Shown in pieces: positions 11,147 through 21,189 of a DNA stretch of 64,000 nt (the stretch's first letter is position 1; each line of letters begins with the position of its first letter). This stretch comes from Penium margaritaceum. Taxonomy: Eukaryota; Streptophyta; Zygnematophyceae; Desmidiales; Peniaceae. Location: positions 40,076 through 104,075 of the forward strand of contig SZWC01007359.1 of assembly GCA_023375785.1 (NCBI GenBank), read 5' to 3'. The notes beneath the pieces are model-generated. The model did not search any database. It worked only from the letters and a program-made list of their open reading frames with translations, and was not told the origin of the DNA. Both the position numbers and the translations under genes were made by a program.

Positions 11147-12067
11147 GTCGCCGCTCAGTATGGGGCGATGGAAGAAGTTTGTTGGATTTTCAAAATGGCA
11201 GCGTTTCTCGTGGAGTTGAAACGCTGGCAATGTTTGACTGTCCGGCCAAAAATTTGACTAAGTATGGTGCTGACGTCAGCAGGTGGTTGCTAACGTCAGC
11301 ACAGCTGATGACGTCAACAAGCAGAATTGCTGACGTCGGCTTGTCTCCCCTTTTTTTTCCTTTTCTTTCCTTCTTCGCAAATCTGAGCGCGCGTGCAGCC
11401 GCTCCGTGGCGGCCGCGCGGACGCTGCCCAGAAGCTGCGTAGCAGCTGCCACCCAGCTATTGCTGTAGCTGCGTTGTCAGCTGTAGCAGCAGCTGTGTAG
11501 CTGCGGATGCAGCGGTGGCAGCAGCGGCTGCGCTGGTGCTGCTGCTGCTGTTGCTGCATGCTGCGGCTGCTGCTCGCTGCCGCCGCCGCGCGCTGTTGCT
11601 ACTGCTGCCGCTGCCGCTGCCGCGCTGCTGCTGCTGCCGCTACCGCATTGCTGCAGCTGTTACGGCTGCTGTTGCTCTGTTGTTGCCGCCGCGGCTGCCG
11701 CTGCTGCTGCTGCTCTGCTGTTGCCGCCGCTGTTGCTGCGATGCTGCTGCCACTGCTGCTGCCGTGCTTTTGCTGCCGCCGCTGCTGCTGCGGCTGCTGC
11801 TGTTGCGCTGCTGCTGCCGCCGCCTCTACTGCTGCTGCTCTGCTGCTGCGGCTGTGGGAGGGGTGGCTGCACTCATTGCAACTGCCACGCACCTCGCGTG
11901 GCGGTGCACAACGCTGCTACTGCCTCTGTTGTTGCAATCTCACGTGGTGGGTGGGACTGCATAGACGGCGACCGGCTGTCTCCAACAGGCCTCAGGAACT
12001 CTGCTGCAGTGGTGACTCTCACTGTTGTTGCTTTGCTGCGTCTCTGCTGCGCAGCTCAGTGAGAACT
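11147..12067 (-). other. A1 leader: TGACGTCA cluster and CAG-rich tract
   Basis: Between PBS and gag. At 11269-11340 there are four copies of a TGACGTCA-like palindrome (TGACGTCAGC, TAACGTCAGC, TGATGACGTCAACA, TGACGTCGGC). From about 11500 to 11870 the plus strand is a degenerate CTG/CCG triplet tract, that is CAG/CGG on the element's sense strand. Long open frames across this tract are poly-Cys/Leu/Ala or Gln/Ala/Ser readings in several frames and strands, so they are not genes. Confidence 0.8.
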
Positions 12068-12079
12068 GTCTCACTACCA
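12068..12079 (-). promoter_or_regulatory. Primer-binding site of A1
   Basis: Lies directly next to the 5' LTR at the place where A2 has a clean initiator Met-tRNA site (GCTCTGATACCA in plus-strand view). This copy is a diverged version. Confidence 0.65.
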
Positions 12080-12720
12080 TGAGAATATGTGTGGAAGCTT
12101 CCTAGCAATGCAGCCGCTGACTAGGCGTCACTGCCTGATCAGACGGTGTCGACAGTCACAGGTCGTACACACTACGGCACGGGTTTGGCTAGGAAACACA
12201 AGGCAAAGTGTCAGAATGCTTCAATATAGCATACGCAGAGAGAAATGACAAATGACAGGTCCAAGGCATAAACACCTGCCGCGGCGCACGACGGGTGTCG
12301 CACGCGGCAGTCCAAGAGCTGTCCTAAAACCAGCCCAAAACCACTGTTTTGGCTGTAACTCTGTGCACACATGTCATAATGCTACGCCGTTTGAACCTAG
12401 ACGTGCAGAATCAAAAGACGGACGCTACGACTGGTCACATCCATGCATCCATTAACAGACAGTGAGCATACAATGCAAAAACATGCAAATAGGCCTCATG
12501 GCCAGTCTGCCGAAAGACGCCTGCAAGATGTACAAGACACATCAGAGAGTCCCGGTGGCATCTGGGGCTCTGGTGCAGTGGTCGGCCAGCTCCAAGCTGG
12601 TAGTCCGCCGCCTGTCGTCGCGTCGGTGCCACCAGGGCCGCCCGCCTCAGGGATCTGCACGAGTATGGACACGGCCAAGTAGTCACAGTAAACTGTACAT
12701 GAACGGCACAAAGAACAACA
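12080..12720 (-). repeat. 5' LTR of A1
   Basis: About 641 bp, plus-strand view from TGAGAATATGTGTGG to AAGAACAACA. It pairs with 4880-5496. The base after its outer end (12721) begins a piece of C2's 3' LTR. Confidence 0.9.
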
Positions 12721-12779
12721 GCCAGAACACATTGACCGTGTCTTGCCAGCGCTATTGTATGTGCTGGAGAAGTCCCGGG
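12721..12779 (-). repeat. Fragment of C2 3' LTR between A1 and A2
   Basis: Fifty-nine bases matching the C2 5' LTR around 26065-26140 (CCGTGTCT-GCCAG-GCT and GGAGAAGTC blocks). The sequence continues on the far side of A2 at 20195. This identifies C2's LTR as the target of both A1 and A2. Confidence 0.8.
12775..12779. repeat. Target-site duplication of A2 (left)
   Basis: CCGGG borders the A2 LTR here and is repeated at 20190-20194 beyond the other LTR. Five bases is the usual copia duplication. Confidence 0.85.
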
Positions 12780-13415
12780 TGAGAAGATGCAAGGAAGCTT
12801 CCTAGCAACACTCTCGTTGACCAGGCGTTTGTGCCTGATCAGACCGTGACGACAGTCACAAGTCGTGCACGCAACGGCACGAGTTTGGCTAGGGGACACA
12901 AGGCAAAGTGTTCGACTGCTTCAATAGCATTTGCAGAGAGAAATGACAAATGACAGGTCCATGGCATAAAAACCTGCCGCGGCGCACAGCGGGTGTCGCA
13001 CGTGGCAGTCCAAGAGCTGTCCTAAAACCGGCCCAAAACCACTGTTTTGACCATAACTATGCGCACACATGGCAGAATGCTACGTCGTCTAAACCTAGAC
13101 GTGCAAGATCACAAGACGGACGCTACGACTATTCACACGCATGCATCTATTATCATACAATCAACACTCAATGCAAAAACATGCAAATCGGACTCATGGC
13201 CAGTCCGACGAAGAACTCCTGCAAGCTGTAGAAAAAACAGCAGGAAGTTCTGGCAGTGTCTGTGGCTGTGGAGCGGTAGTCGGCCAGCCCCAAGCTGGTA
13301 GTCCGCCACCAGTTGTCGCACCGGTGTCACGAGGGCCCGCCTTTGGGATCTGCACGAGTATGGACATGGCCGAGTGGTCACAGTAGACTGTACAAGAACG
13401 TCACAAATCACAACA
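12780..13415 (-). repeat. 3' LTR of A2
   Basis: About 636 bp, plus-strand view from TGAGAAGATGCAAGG to AAATCACAACA, followed by the CTCCCCCAT tract (13416-13424). Confidence 0.9.
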
Positions 13416-13517
13416 CTCCCCCATGACCCGATGGTACGCATGTCCATACACGTGTAGCACTGGGACAAGTAGAATGGTGTGTGTGAAACAGATGAGATAC
13501 GGACACACATCCCACAC

Positions 13518-15400
13518 TCAACCACTCTCAGGCATGGGGCGAAGCCCAACAGAATGAATGGCCACCAGGAACTTTGCGCAAGCTAGTGCCTTCGTCAAGA
13601 AATCAGCACGGTGCATGTCAGTGCCAACCCACATGACGGAGATTACGTGTCGCTCCACCAGATCACGCACAAAGGGATGCTCAACCGCAATGTGCTTCGT
13701 GTTAGCGTGAAAGACAGCAGAGTTCTTCGCAATGGCGAGAGCACTCTCGTTGTCGCAGCGAAGCACAATTGCGGTTACTGACTAACCAAGCTCAAGAAAC
13801 ATGCACTGAAGCCATACCGCCTCAGCAGCCCCTACGCCCTAAGCAATGTACTCTGCCTCCGACAAGCTACGTGCGATGCAGCCCTGCTTCCCGTTACGCC
13901 AAGACAGAGCGGTACCGCCGAGCAGGAACACATAGCCAGTACGGCTGCATCCATCTAGGCTCCAGGCCTAGTCGCTGTCGGTGTAGCCGTCAAGGACCAT
14001 CGAACACTACCAACGAAAGCAGAGTCCGAGGTACGGTGTGGAGACCACGTACCGTACCACTCGCACAACCGCGTGAAGGGCTCTCGCACGTGGAGCTTGC
14101 GAGAACTCAGCGAGGAGGTTGAGAGCGAAAGCGATGTCAAGACGTGTGGTAGTGGCCAGGTACATCAGAGATCCGATGAGACGGAGGTACAAGGTCACGT
14201 CCATTGTCTCCCACAGCTCTGTGGGATCATCCACCTTCAGGGAATCCTGCCCATCAGGTGTAAGAGGTGTGGAAGTGGTGGGCACTGCACCAAGGAGGTC
14301 GCTGAAACGCTCCCCCACGACTCGTGCGTATTGGGCCTGATGCAGCAACAATGTCCGACGTCTGCGATCTTGCACGATCTCCAGACCAAGAAACACCGAT
14401 GCAGGACCGAGGTCCTTCATCCTGTATGTAGTTTGAAGGACCGCCTTGGCCTCCTTCACCGCCTCCAGGGACAGAGACGTGATCAGAAAGTCATCGACAT
14501 AGACCAGGATGGCGGTGAACCGCTCGGGTGTTGGTAGGATGAAGAGAGAGGGATCTGCCTCGCTCTGTACACATCCCGCACGAGTCAAGGTGCCAGTGAT
14601 CTCCCCGTTCCAACACCGTGGAGACTGCTTGAGGTCGTACAAGGACTTGCGCAAGCACCAGACCTTGTCACCGTCCTCAAAGCCTAGTGGCTGAGCCATG
14701 TAGATCTCCTCATCCAAAGATCAAGGAGGAACGCATTGTTCACGTCCATTTGGTGCAGTTCCTAGTCATGCTGAGCCACTACACTGAATAGAGCTCGAGC
14801 TGAGGTCATGCGGCCGACAGGGGCAAAAGTGTCAGTGTTATCGACGCCCTCAATCTGAGAGTACCCCTTGGCGACCAAGTGGGCCTTATAGCGTTCTAGT
14901 GAGCCATCCGGCTTCACTTTCTTGCAAAAGACCCACTTGACCTGAATAGCCTTCCTCCCAGGCGGAAGGTCGACAAGCTCATAGACTCTGTGCTCTTGGA
15001 TAGGGCGAAGCTCATCCTCGCAGGCAGCAGGCCAAACGTCAGCATCCTGTGATGAGAGAGCTTCCCTCAAGGTGCCCGGGTCGGGCGCCATAAAGGGAGA
15101 GCTCTGCGTGGCAAGGGCGCACACCTCAATGCTAGGCCTGACGACCAGAAGATCAGCTGCTACATCACAAGCGATGTGGATCTCGCGAGTGACAAGATCG
15201 TGCCCTACGGGGCACGCTGGACGTACCTCTGTGAGCTCAGTGCGGACACTCAGGCCTAGGGCCTTTGTGCCGGGGTCACCACTCGCGATACTACGAGAGG
15301 GGCGCCTGGGTGCGGGGCCCGACGCTCGCCGAGCTCTGGAATCCAGTGGTCGAAGACGACCATCGGGCTCACGGGAGTAACCGGAGCTCGAGGGGCGCAC
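13518..15400 (-). pseudogene. A2 reverse transcriptase and RNase H
   Basis: From high to low coordinates: a linker, ELVDLPPGRKAIQVKWVF, FAPVGRMTSARALF, MDEEIYMAQPLGFEDGDKVW, LYDLKQSPRCWN, the catalytic YVDDFLI, LIGSLMYLATTTRLDIAFALNLL, then RNase H ending in MLRCDNESALAIAKNSAV and the VMWVGTDMHRADFLTKAL tail. It is homologous to A1 and A3 throughout. Broken, a few breaks. Confidence 0.88.
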
Positions 15401-15406
15401 CTCAGG

Positions 15407-16730
15407 CTAAGGGACATGCACGACCACAGCTGGTGGGGACTGAGCCAATGCGGGTGATGCCGTGCAAGGAGATGCATGTGTGGGGGACACGGGGCTGGTT
15501 GTGACAACAAGAGCAGGCAAGACTGGACCTGACACAGAGGCAGAAGTGCCAGCAGGAGCAGATACGCGAGTAGGCAAGACCGGACCAGACACAGAAACAA
15601 GAGTGCCAGTGGACGCAAGTACTGGCGCAGAAGTAGGCGCAAGAACAGAAGCAGGGACACCTGTGGGGCGTGAAACAGGCTGGACGGGCAAGGTCTCTGA
15701 ACCAACGGCGATGATCGCCAGGTCATTGAGGGCCGGAGACCGAGAGGTGAAGGGGGCTCGAACAGACACATCAGCCTGGTGAGAGGTGCTCGCTGGCGTA
15801 GAAGTCTCCCCCATCCGCCGAGAACCCTCACAGGTAGGAACATGAGTGGCGGAGAGTGCCGTGATCGAAATCAAGTCACGGTACGTGAGAGACTCGAATA
15901 GGAGCGCGTCGTGTGACTCAATGACGCGACGACGAGTAGGGTCCCAGAAGCACCAGGCCTCCAACCACGGGGAAATGCCTACGACGGCACACAAGCGGCC
16001 CCGAGGTGAGACCCTTGACCCCTGTTGGTCCTCGATGTACCACACGGAGGCAAGGGATCCCCAGACGCGAGCGAGACGAAGGTCAGTACGATGTCCAAAC
16101 CAGAGCTCATACGGTGTGATGTGGTTTGGAAGCGGACCGCGCGGGAGGCGGTTCCAGACCAAAGTCATGTAGGCAAAACCCTCAAAGACAAAGGACTCAG
16201 GGAGACCGCACTCAGACCGCATAGCACGGACCGCATCCTCCATGGTGCGGTTCCAACGCTCAAAAACACCATTCTGTTGAGGGGTAGCAGGAGCGGAGAC
16301 CTGGTGAAAACTCCCGTGCTCAGCAAAGAACCTGTCCATCTCGCCAAGGAACTCACCGTCGCGATCTGAGCGGAAAGTATGTAGCGTGTGACGGGACTGA
16401 TGCTCAGCCATCACTAGCCAGAGTCAATCCGTAAGGGCGGCGTCGCTCTTCTGATACAGATTGTAGACCCACCGCATCCGGGTAAAGTCGTCAGTCGGAG
16501 TCAGAACATACCGGCCGCGATCAGATAGGGACTCGACCGGAAGAGGACCAAGAAGGTCTGAGTGAACTAGCTCGAGAGGCCGAAGCGCTTGGGAACGAGA
16601 GTTAGGGTAGGTGCATCGGTACATCTTCCCCTGAGTGCAAAAACAACAGTCGGTGTTGAGCGGCTTCTCAAAAGAAGCCGCGTCAAGACCCAGAGCTGGC
16701 TGTGTCCGAATGAGCTTTGATACGGGACGG
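15407..16730 (-). pseudogene. A2 integrase
   Basis: An open stretch (16414-15407) carries the rve core: HTFRSDRDGEFLGEMDRFF, FHQVSAPATPQQNGVFERWNRTMEDAV, YMTLVWNRLPRGPLPNHITPYELWFGHR, then the C-terminal RRRVIESHDALLFES and a Pro/Ser/Val-rich linker. The first part of the core (LVHSDLLGPLPVESLSDRGRYVLT) lies just upstream. The acidic residues of the DDE core are visible in the SDLLG, RSDRDGE and ERWNRTMED contexts. Broken, few breaks. Confidence 0.87.
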
Positions 16731-17330
16731 AGCCCACATGACACAGACGGCGATGAAGCAACTGATGGTGTTCCAAAGATAGAACACCAGTGACAAAGAC
16801 CTGACCGGAGGAGGAAGGGGAGCAAGGGGAGGAGGTCCAAGAGACGCGATGCATATCATCTACGACTGAGGCACGAAGGACAACACTGCGAGTGTTAGTA
16901 GCAGTCACAACCGCTGAGTTTGCGATATGCTCCACAAAGAGACCCATCTGTGTGTAGGCACGCACAGAAAGTAGGCTGAGCTCAAGATCAGGCACAAACA
17001 ACACGTCGGAAAGGTACAAGGGGCCAGACAGACCGTCAAAACATACAACCTGAACACCATGGACTGGCAAGGACTGACCTGAGCCGTTACGGACGGAACG
17101 TACAGACATGACAGGACCGAGAATAACAAAATCACTATGACGATACGTCATGTGATCAGTGGCACCAGAATCGATGATCCAAGTACCACCGGAGTCACGA
17201 CTGGTGGACGTCACTGTACAACGGGCAATGGAACACTCGGCATCAGAGGGACGCTGAGCCGTCAGTCGGGAGGAATGATGCAGGGCACAAAGATGAGACT
17301 CGTGAACCCAATCGGTGCAGTCAGACCCAT
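16731..17330 (-). pseudogene. A2 protease and GAG-pre-integrase
   Basis: Encodes GGTWIIDSGATDHMTYRHSDFVILG, a typical copia protease active site (DSGA), then VHGVQVVCFDGLSGPLYLSDVLFVPDLELSLLSVRA, and LLHRRLCHVGS at the start of the HHCC domain. It runs directly on from gag. Confidence 0.87.
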
Positions 17331-19052
17331 CATCATCACATGCTGACTGTGCTCCCCCACATGCGTCGTCACAACCCACAGAAACAGAGGGACAGATAGT
17401 CTGTGGACCACCCAACGATGACAACACCCTTGTACCTCCCTGAAAGGGGAGTGCCAAAAGGTGTGGGAGCTCAGCGATGGTGCGGTTGCGTGGGTCCAGA
17501 TCACTGGTACTCGCCGGTGAGAAAGTGGGAACAGTTGCAGTCGTTGTCGCCACACGTTCGGAGGAAGGCGAGGATGACGTGATGGACGTGGAATGGAGGG
17601 CGTGTGCAATCTGGAGCCCACGAGTAATCCGCGCCCAGTCGAGCGGCTGTTGGCACTCGGTGTAGCGATGGGCACCTCCACAGTTCTAGCAGTGAACAGA
17701 ACGTCCACTGCTACCACTCGATGACGACTGCTGCTGTGACTGCTACTGACCTGATCCATGCCTCCCCTTCTTCTTCTTCCCTTGAGTTGCTGCTGCAATA
17801 CCCTGTGTCTGAGTGGGTGTGGGCGGGGCCGAAGAGGAGGAGGAAGATGAGGACGTGATGGGGGATGAAGAAGGAGAATGCAGGAGGGAAGATGGTGGTG
17901 ATGCGACGACTGCTGCAGCAAGAGAAGTTTCGTGATGGGCCACGGCTGCCTCGCGGGCTGAAGTCACCTAGAGGAAGAGCTGATGCGCCCAGGGGAGAAG
18001 CTGCAGAGTGGCTGAAAAGGGCTCAAGGACAGTGTCGCTGTACCGTGTGAAGATATAAGTGTAATCAAGGTGAACTCGGAGCATCATCGTACGAAGTGCC
18101 CACAGTTGTGTGCCTACTGAGGTACCAAGGCGCGTGTAGATGCGCATGGCACGTCGCCAGTTATCCGCTGCAGGCTCTGTAGGCCCCTGACGGAGAGAGT
18201 GGAAGGCACATATGTGTGCTACACGAGTGGCGTGCGTCTCTGCGGCTAGCAGGGATAATGCCAGATCCCAACCTCCGCGTGGATCGGCGCCGGTGCCTTT
18301 GCCGGCCTCGCCAAGAAAGGGGCAAAAGTTGACGACGGTCTCGTGTGGCATGGCATACAGGAGTCCGCGCATTGCCCTGGCTACTGTTAGCACCTGTGCT
18401 GGGTCTGTAGGCTGATACGGGTTGTAGTAGTAGGGCCACACTCCCTCCGAAGTAGCCCAAACCTGAAAGAGGATCTCGTAGGAGTCGAAGCCGTCTTCAC
18501 TGATGTACTGTGGAGGTGGTGTCTCAAAGTCCTTGGGTTGTCGCTCCGTGGGGAGAGCAACCGTAGGCTGAGGAGGACGAGAAATGGGGAAACTCCTGGA
18601 AGGGGATAGTCAACGGGATAGTCGGGTGACGATGGTATTGGAGGAAACTGAGGCGATTTGGTGCCCGTGTGTAGCTGATGAAGGCGCTCCTGAAGAACTC
18701 GAATCTCATGATCCGGGGAGTCGCCTGTGATGCCTGTCATGAATGGATCATAATCTAGGAGATCAAGAGGTGGTAGGTCAGATCTACCTCCTGTCACGGG
18801 TGCCTGAGCCGAGTGCTGTGTATAGACCGCAACGCCGGTAGCTCCCTCGGAAAACTGCTGCGGGACGGTGGATTGGGCATGCAGAAGCTCAGTCAATGTG
18901 TGGATAGCATGAGTCTGCTCCCGCTGTAGGCGAAGCATCTCATCTTGCTGGCTGCGCAAGTCCTCAATGGCCTGCGAGCGTGGGCTCAGGACTCCAGAAG
19001 AAGATGAGGAGGGATCACCTGTCCCCTCCCCCTTGTTGTCAGATGAGTTCAT
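17331..19052 (-). pseudogene. A2 gag
   Basis: The start is taken at the ATG at 19052 (MNSSDNKGEGTGDPSSSSSG), matching the Ser-rich gag start of A1. It continues with VLSPRSQAIEDLRSQQDEMLRLQREQTHAIHTLTELL (likely coiled coil), then a WATSEGVWPYYYNPYQPTDPAQVL segment and GLLYAMPHETVVNFCPFLGEAGKGTGADP of copia gag. A region corresponding to the A1 zinc knuckle follows near 17680. Broken, two or more breaks. Confidence 0.82.
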
Positions 19053-19841
19053 GTTGCCTCTTAGTATGAGTCGACAGGTAAGGTTTGTCGGATTTCAAAA
19101 GCGTCAGCATTTCTTGAGGAGTTGAGACTCTGGAAACTTTTGACTTTCTGGTAATAAAACTGGCTAAGTACGGTGCTGACGTCAGTAGGAGGTTGCTGAT
19201 GTCAGCACGACCTGATGATGTTAGCAAGTAGAATTGCTGACGTCGGCTCAACTCACTCCCTTTTGGTTTTCTCTCGCGGTTGTGCGCGAGCGTGCAGCCG
19301 CTCTGCAGCGGCTGCGCGAAAGTTGTGCGGAAGCCGCGTAGCAGCTTCCGCTTAGCTGCTGCTGTAGCTGTGCTGTCAGCTATAGGAGCAGCTACGTGGC
19401 TGCATGCAGAGCAGCGGTAGCAGTGGCTACGCGATGCCGCTGCTGCTGCTATGCACTACGACCGCTGCTCGCTGTCGCCGCAACGTGCTGCTACTGCTGC
19501 CGCTGTTGCGCTGCTGTTGCCGCCGCTGCTGCCAGTGCGCTACTGTTGTCACGGCCGTCGCTGCGGCTGCAGACGGTGGCTACACTCGCTGCAGCCGCCA
19601 CGCGCTACTATAGCTTCTGCTACGGCGCTGCTACTGCCATTGCTGCTGCCGCTACTTTACTGCTGTGCTGCTGCTGGCACGGTGGCAACGCCGCTGGTGC
19701 TTTCTCACATGACGGGTGTGGGCTGCGTCGACGGCGCCCGGCTGTCTCGGACAGGCCCCAGAGGATCTGCTGCAATGGTGACTCTCATTGCTGCTGCTCT
19801 ACTGCGTCTCTACTGCGCAGCCTAGTGAGAACTGTCTCACT
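19053..19841 (-). other. A2 leader: TGACGTCA cluster and CAG-rich tract
   Basis: TGACGTCA-like palindromes at 19174-19248 correspond to those of A1. A CTG/CCG-rich tract at about 19390-19690 (CAG on the sense strand) follows towards the PBS. No gene; the Cys/Ala/Leu-rich frames are triplet readings. Confidence 0.8.
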
Positions 19842-19853
19842 GCTCTGATACCA
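19842..19853 (-). promoter_or_regulatory. Primer-binding site of A2
   Basis: The minus strand reads TGGTATCAGAGC directly after the 5' LTR, complementary to the 3' end of plant initiator Met-tRNA. Confidence 0.92.
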
Positions 19854-20189
19854 TGAGAAGATGCAAGGAAGCTTCCTAACAACACTCTCGTTGACCAGGT
19901 GTCAGTGCCTAATCAGACGGTGACAAAAGTCACAAGTCGTGCACGCAACGGCAAGAGTTTGGCTAGGGGACACAAGGCAAAGTGTCTTAATGCTTCAATA
20001 GCATTTGCAAAGAGAAACAAGTCCCGGCAGTGTCCGGGGCTCTGGAACGGTAGTCGGCCAGCTCCAAGCTGGTGGTCCGCCACCAGTTGTCGCACCAGAG
20101 TCACCAGGGCCCGCCTAAGGGATCTGCACAAGTATGGACACGGTCAAGTGGTCACAGTAGACAGTACAAGAACGTCACAAATCACAACA
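19854..20189 (-). repeat. 5' LTR of A2
   Basis: Runs from the TGAGAAGATGCAAGG end to AAATCACAACA. At 336 bp it is shorter than its 636-bp partner at 12780-13415, but both termini are present. Confidence 0.88.
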
Positions 20190-20309
20190 CCGGGACACTC
20201 GAGAGGCCTGTCGTGTCGTCAGGCTCTCCTCCACCATATACTCCCAATGTGGGTACATGGGTAATCCATCGGCGTCGGTCGTGATGGGTGGAAGCCACAC
20301 AAACGAACA
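20190..20309 (-). repeat. C2 3' LTR, proximal part
   Basis: Begins with the CCGGG duplicated by A2 (20190-20194) and ends, in plus-strand view, at AAACGAACA. The sense strand opens TGTTCGTTTGTGTGGCTTCC, matching the opening of C1's 3' LTR at 4212. The rest lies at 12721-12779. The LTR is followed by the CTCCCCC tract (PPT, 20310-20316). Confidence 0.85.
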
Positions 20310-20410
20310 CTCCCCCTGGATGACATGGCTGTCAACACCAGAAGAAAGTGAGCGAAGGCAGGGAACAATAGCGTATGACAAGCCATAATATGCATGAGTG
20401 AACTCACACA

Positions 20411-20412
20411 TG

Positions 20413-20453
<41 letters not shown>

Positions 20454-20468
20454 ACACACACACAGACA

Positions 20469-20504
<36 letters not shown>
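20411..20504. repeat. (CA)n microsatellite
   Basis: About 95 bases of almost pure CA repeat with a few CAGA interruptions. At the matching place C1 (about 3985-4125) has only short GT-rich stretches, so the array grew after the two copies separated. Confidence 0.95.
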
Positions 20505-20507
<3 letters not shown>

Positions 20508-20527
20508 ACACATCTGCTATACATCTA

Positions 20528-20915
20528 GGATCTCCTTGGACACTGGCACAACCCACCAAGTGTCTCGGTCTCGACCACAAGAGGAGTGATGCACATGCAC
20601 AGAAACCAGTGTAATGCACATCATGCACATGTGAAACGACAAGATGGTCTCCTCGTGACACTGGCAGTACCAGGGCCCGGGTCTTGACCGCTATGAGCAA
20701 TCCAACACAATAGAATCATCATCCAAGCACACGATCATAGGGGGATCTCCTCGTCACACGGGTGCAACGCACCAAGTGGCCGGGTCTCGACCAGTAAGAG
20801 CAACCTAGCTTGCATGGACATGTCACAAATTGTATAGCCACACATAGTAGAGACACATGATCATATGGTCTCCTCGTGACAGTGGTACTACGCACCAAGT
20901 GTCCGGGTCTCGACC
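20528..20915 (-). repeat. Four copies of the 49-bp hairpin repeat in C2
   Basis: Units at 20528-20576, 20646-20689, 20743-20792 and 20867-20915. In plus-strand view each begins GGTCTCCTCGTG (or close) and ends CGGGTCTCGACC. They correspond one to one with the four C1 units at 3712-4075. Two more lie in the C2 5' LTR, at about 25841-25891 and 25988-26036. Confidence 0.85.
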
Positions 20916-21189
20916 AATAGTGTGCTACCATCCACATGCAACTGTGCAGGCACGTAGCATGAGCCACATGCGCGATGTTGTAGATGCTCACAACAGAGCA
21001 TGGACCTCGCCATGCATCTCCCATGACGTCACGTCAAGTCGAGGTCCACACAACACTCCCCCTGGGCAGATGAACCTGGTAGTGATGTCCTTGATGGAGA
21101 TGCTGATGTCGTAAGTGAACAGATCCTGGGCGATGAGTCATGTAGTGTATCCATCATGCTAAGATAGCTCCCCCTGTCACGTGCGAGTA

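Larger units (their letters stand above)
4880..12720 (-). mobile_element. A1: Ty1/copia LTR retrotransposon, family A
   Basis: Read on the minus strand: 5' LTR (12720-12080), PBS, CAG-rich leader, gag, protease, integrase, reverse transcriptase, RNase H, PPT, 3' LTR (5496-4880). The domain order is copia-type. The two LTRs look about 94% alike by eye over their first 230 bp, so it is among the younger copies here. It inserted into the 3' LTR of C2, whose remnant resumes at 12721. Its outer 3' LTR end is cut by C1. Reverse transcriptase is the best preserved part; the rest carries several breaks. Confidence 0.9.
12780..20189 (-). mobile_element. A2: Ty1/copia LTR retrotransposon, family A
   Basis: Minus strand: 5' LTR (20189-19854), PBS, leader, gag, protease, integrase, reverse transcriptase, RNase H, PPT, 3' LTR (13415-12780). 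It is flanked by an exact CCGGG duplication and sits inside the 3' LTR of C2. Its LTRs open TGTTGTGATTTGTGACG rather than A1's TGTTGTTCTTTGTGTCG, so it is closer to A3 and A4. It has roughly five or more breaks. Confidence 0.92.

Noticed and set aside
11507-12082. Long open frames rich in Cys/Leu/Ala in triplet tracts (also near 19396-19848, 25089-25580, 38408-39169, 41264-42025)
   Set aside because: Several frames on both strands are open at once and encode homopolymer-like sequence. This is the signature of CTG/CAG triplets, not of genes, and each lies in a retroelement leader.
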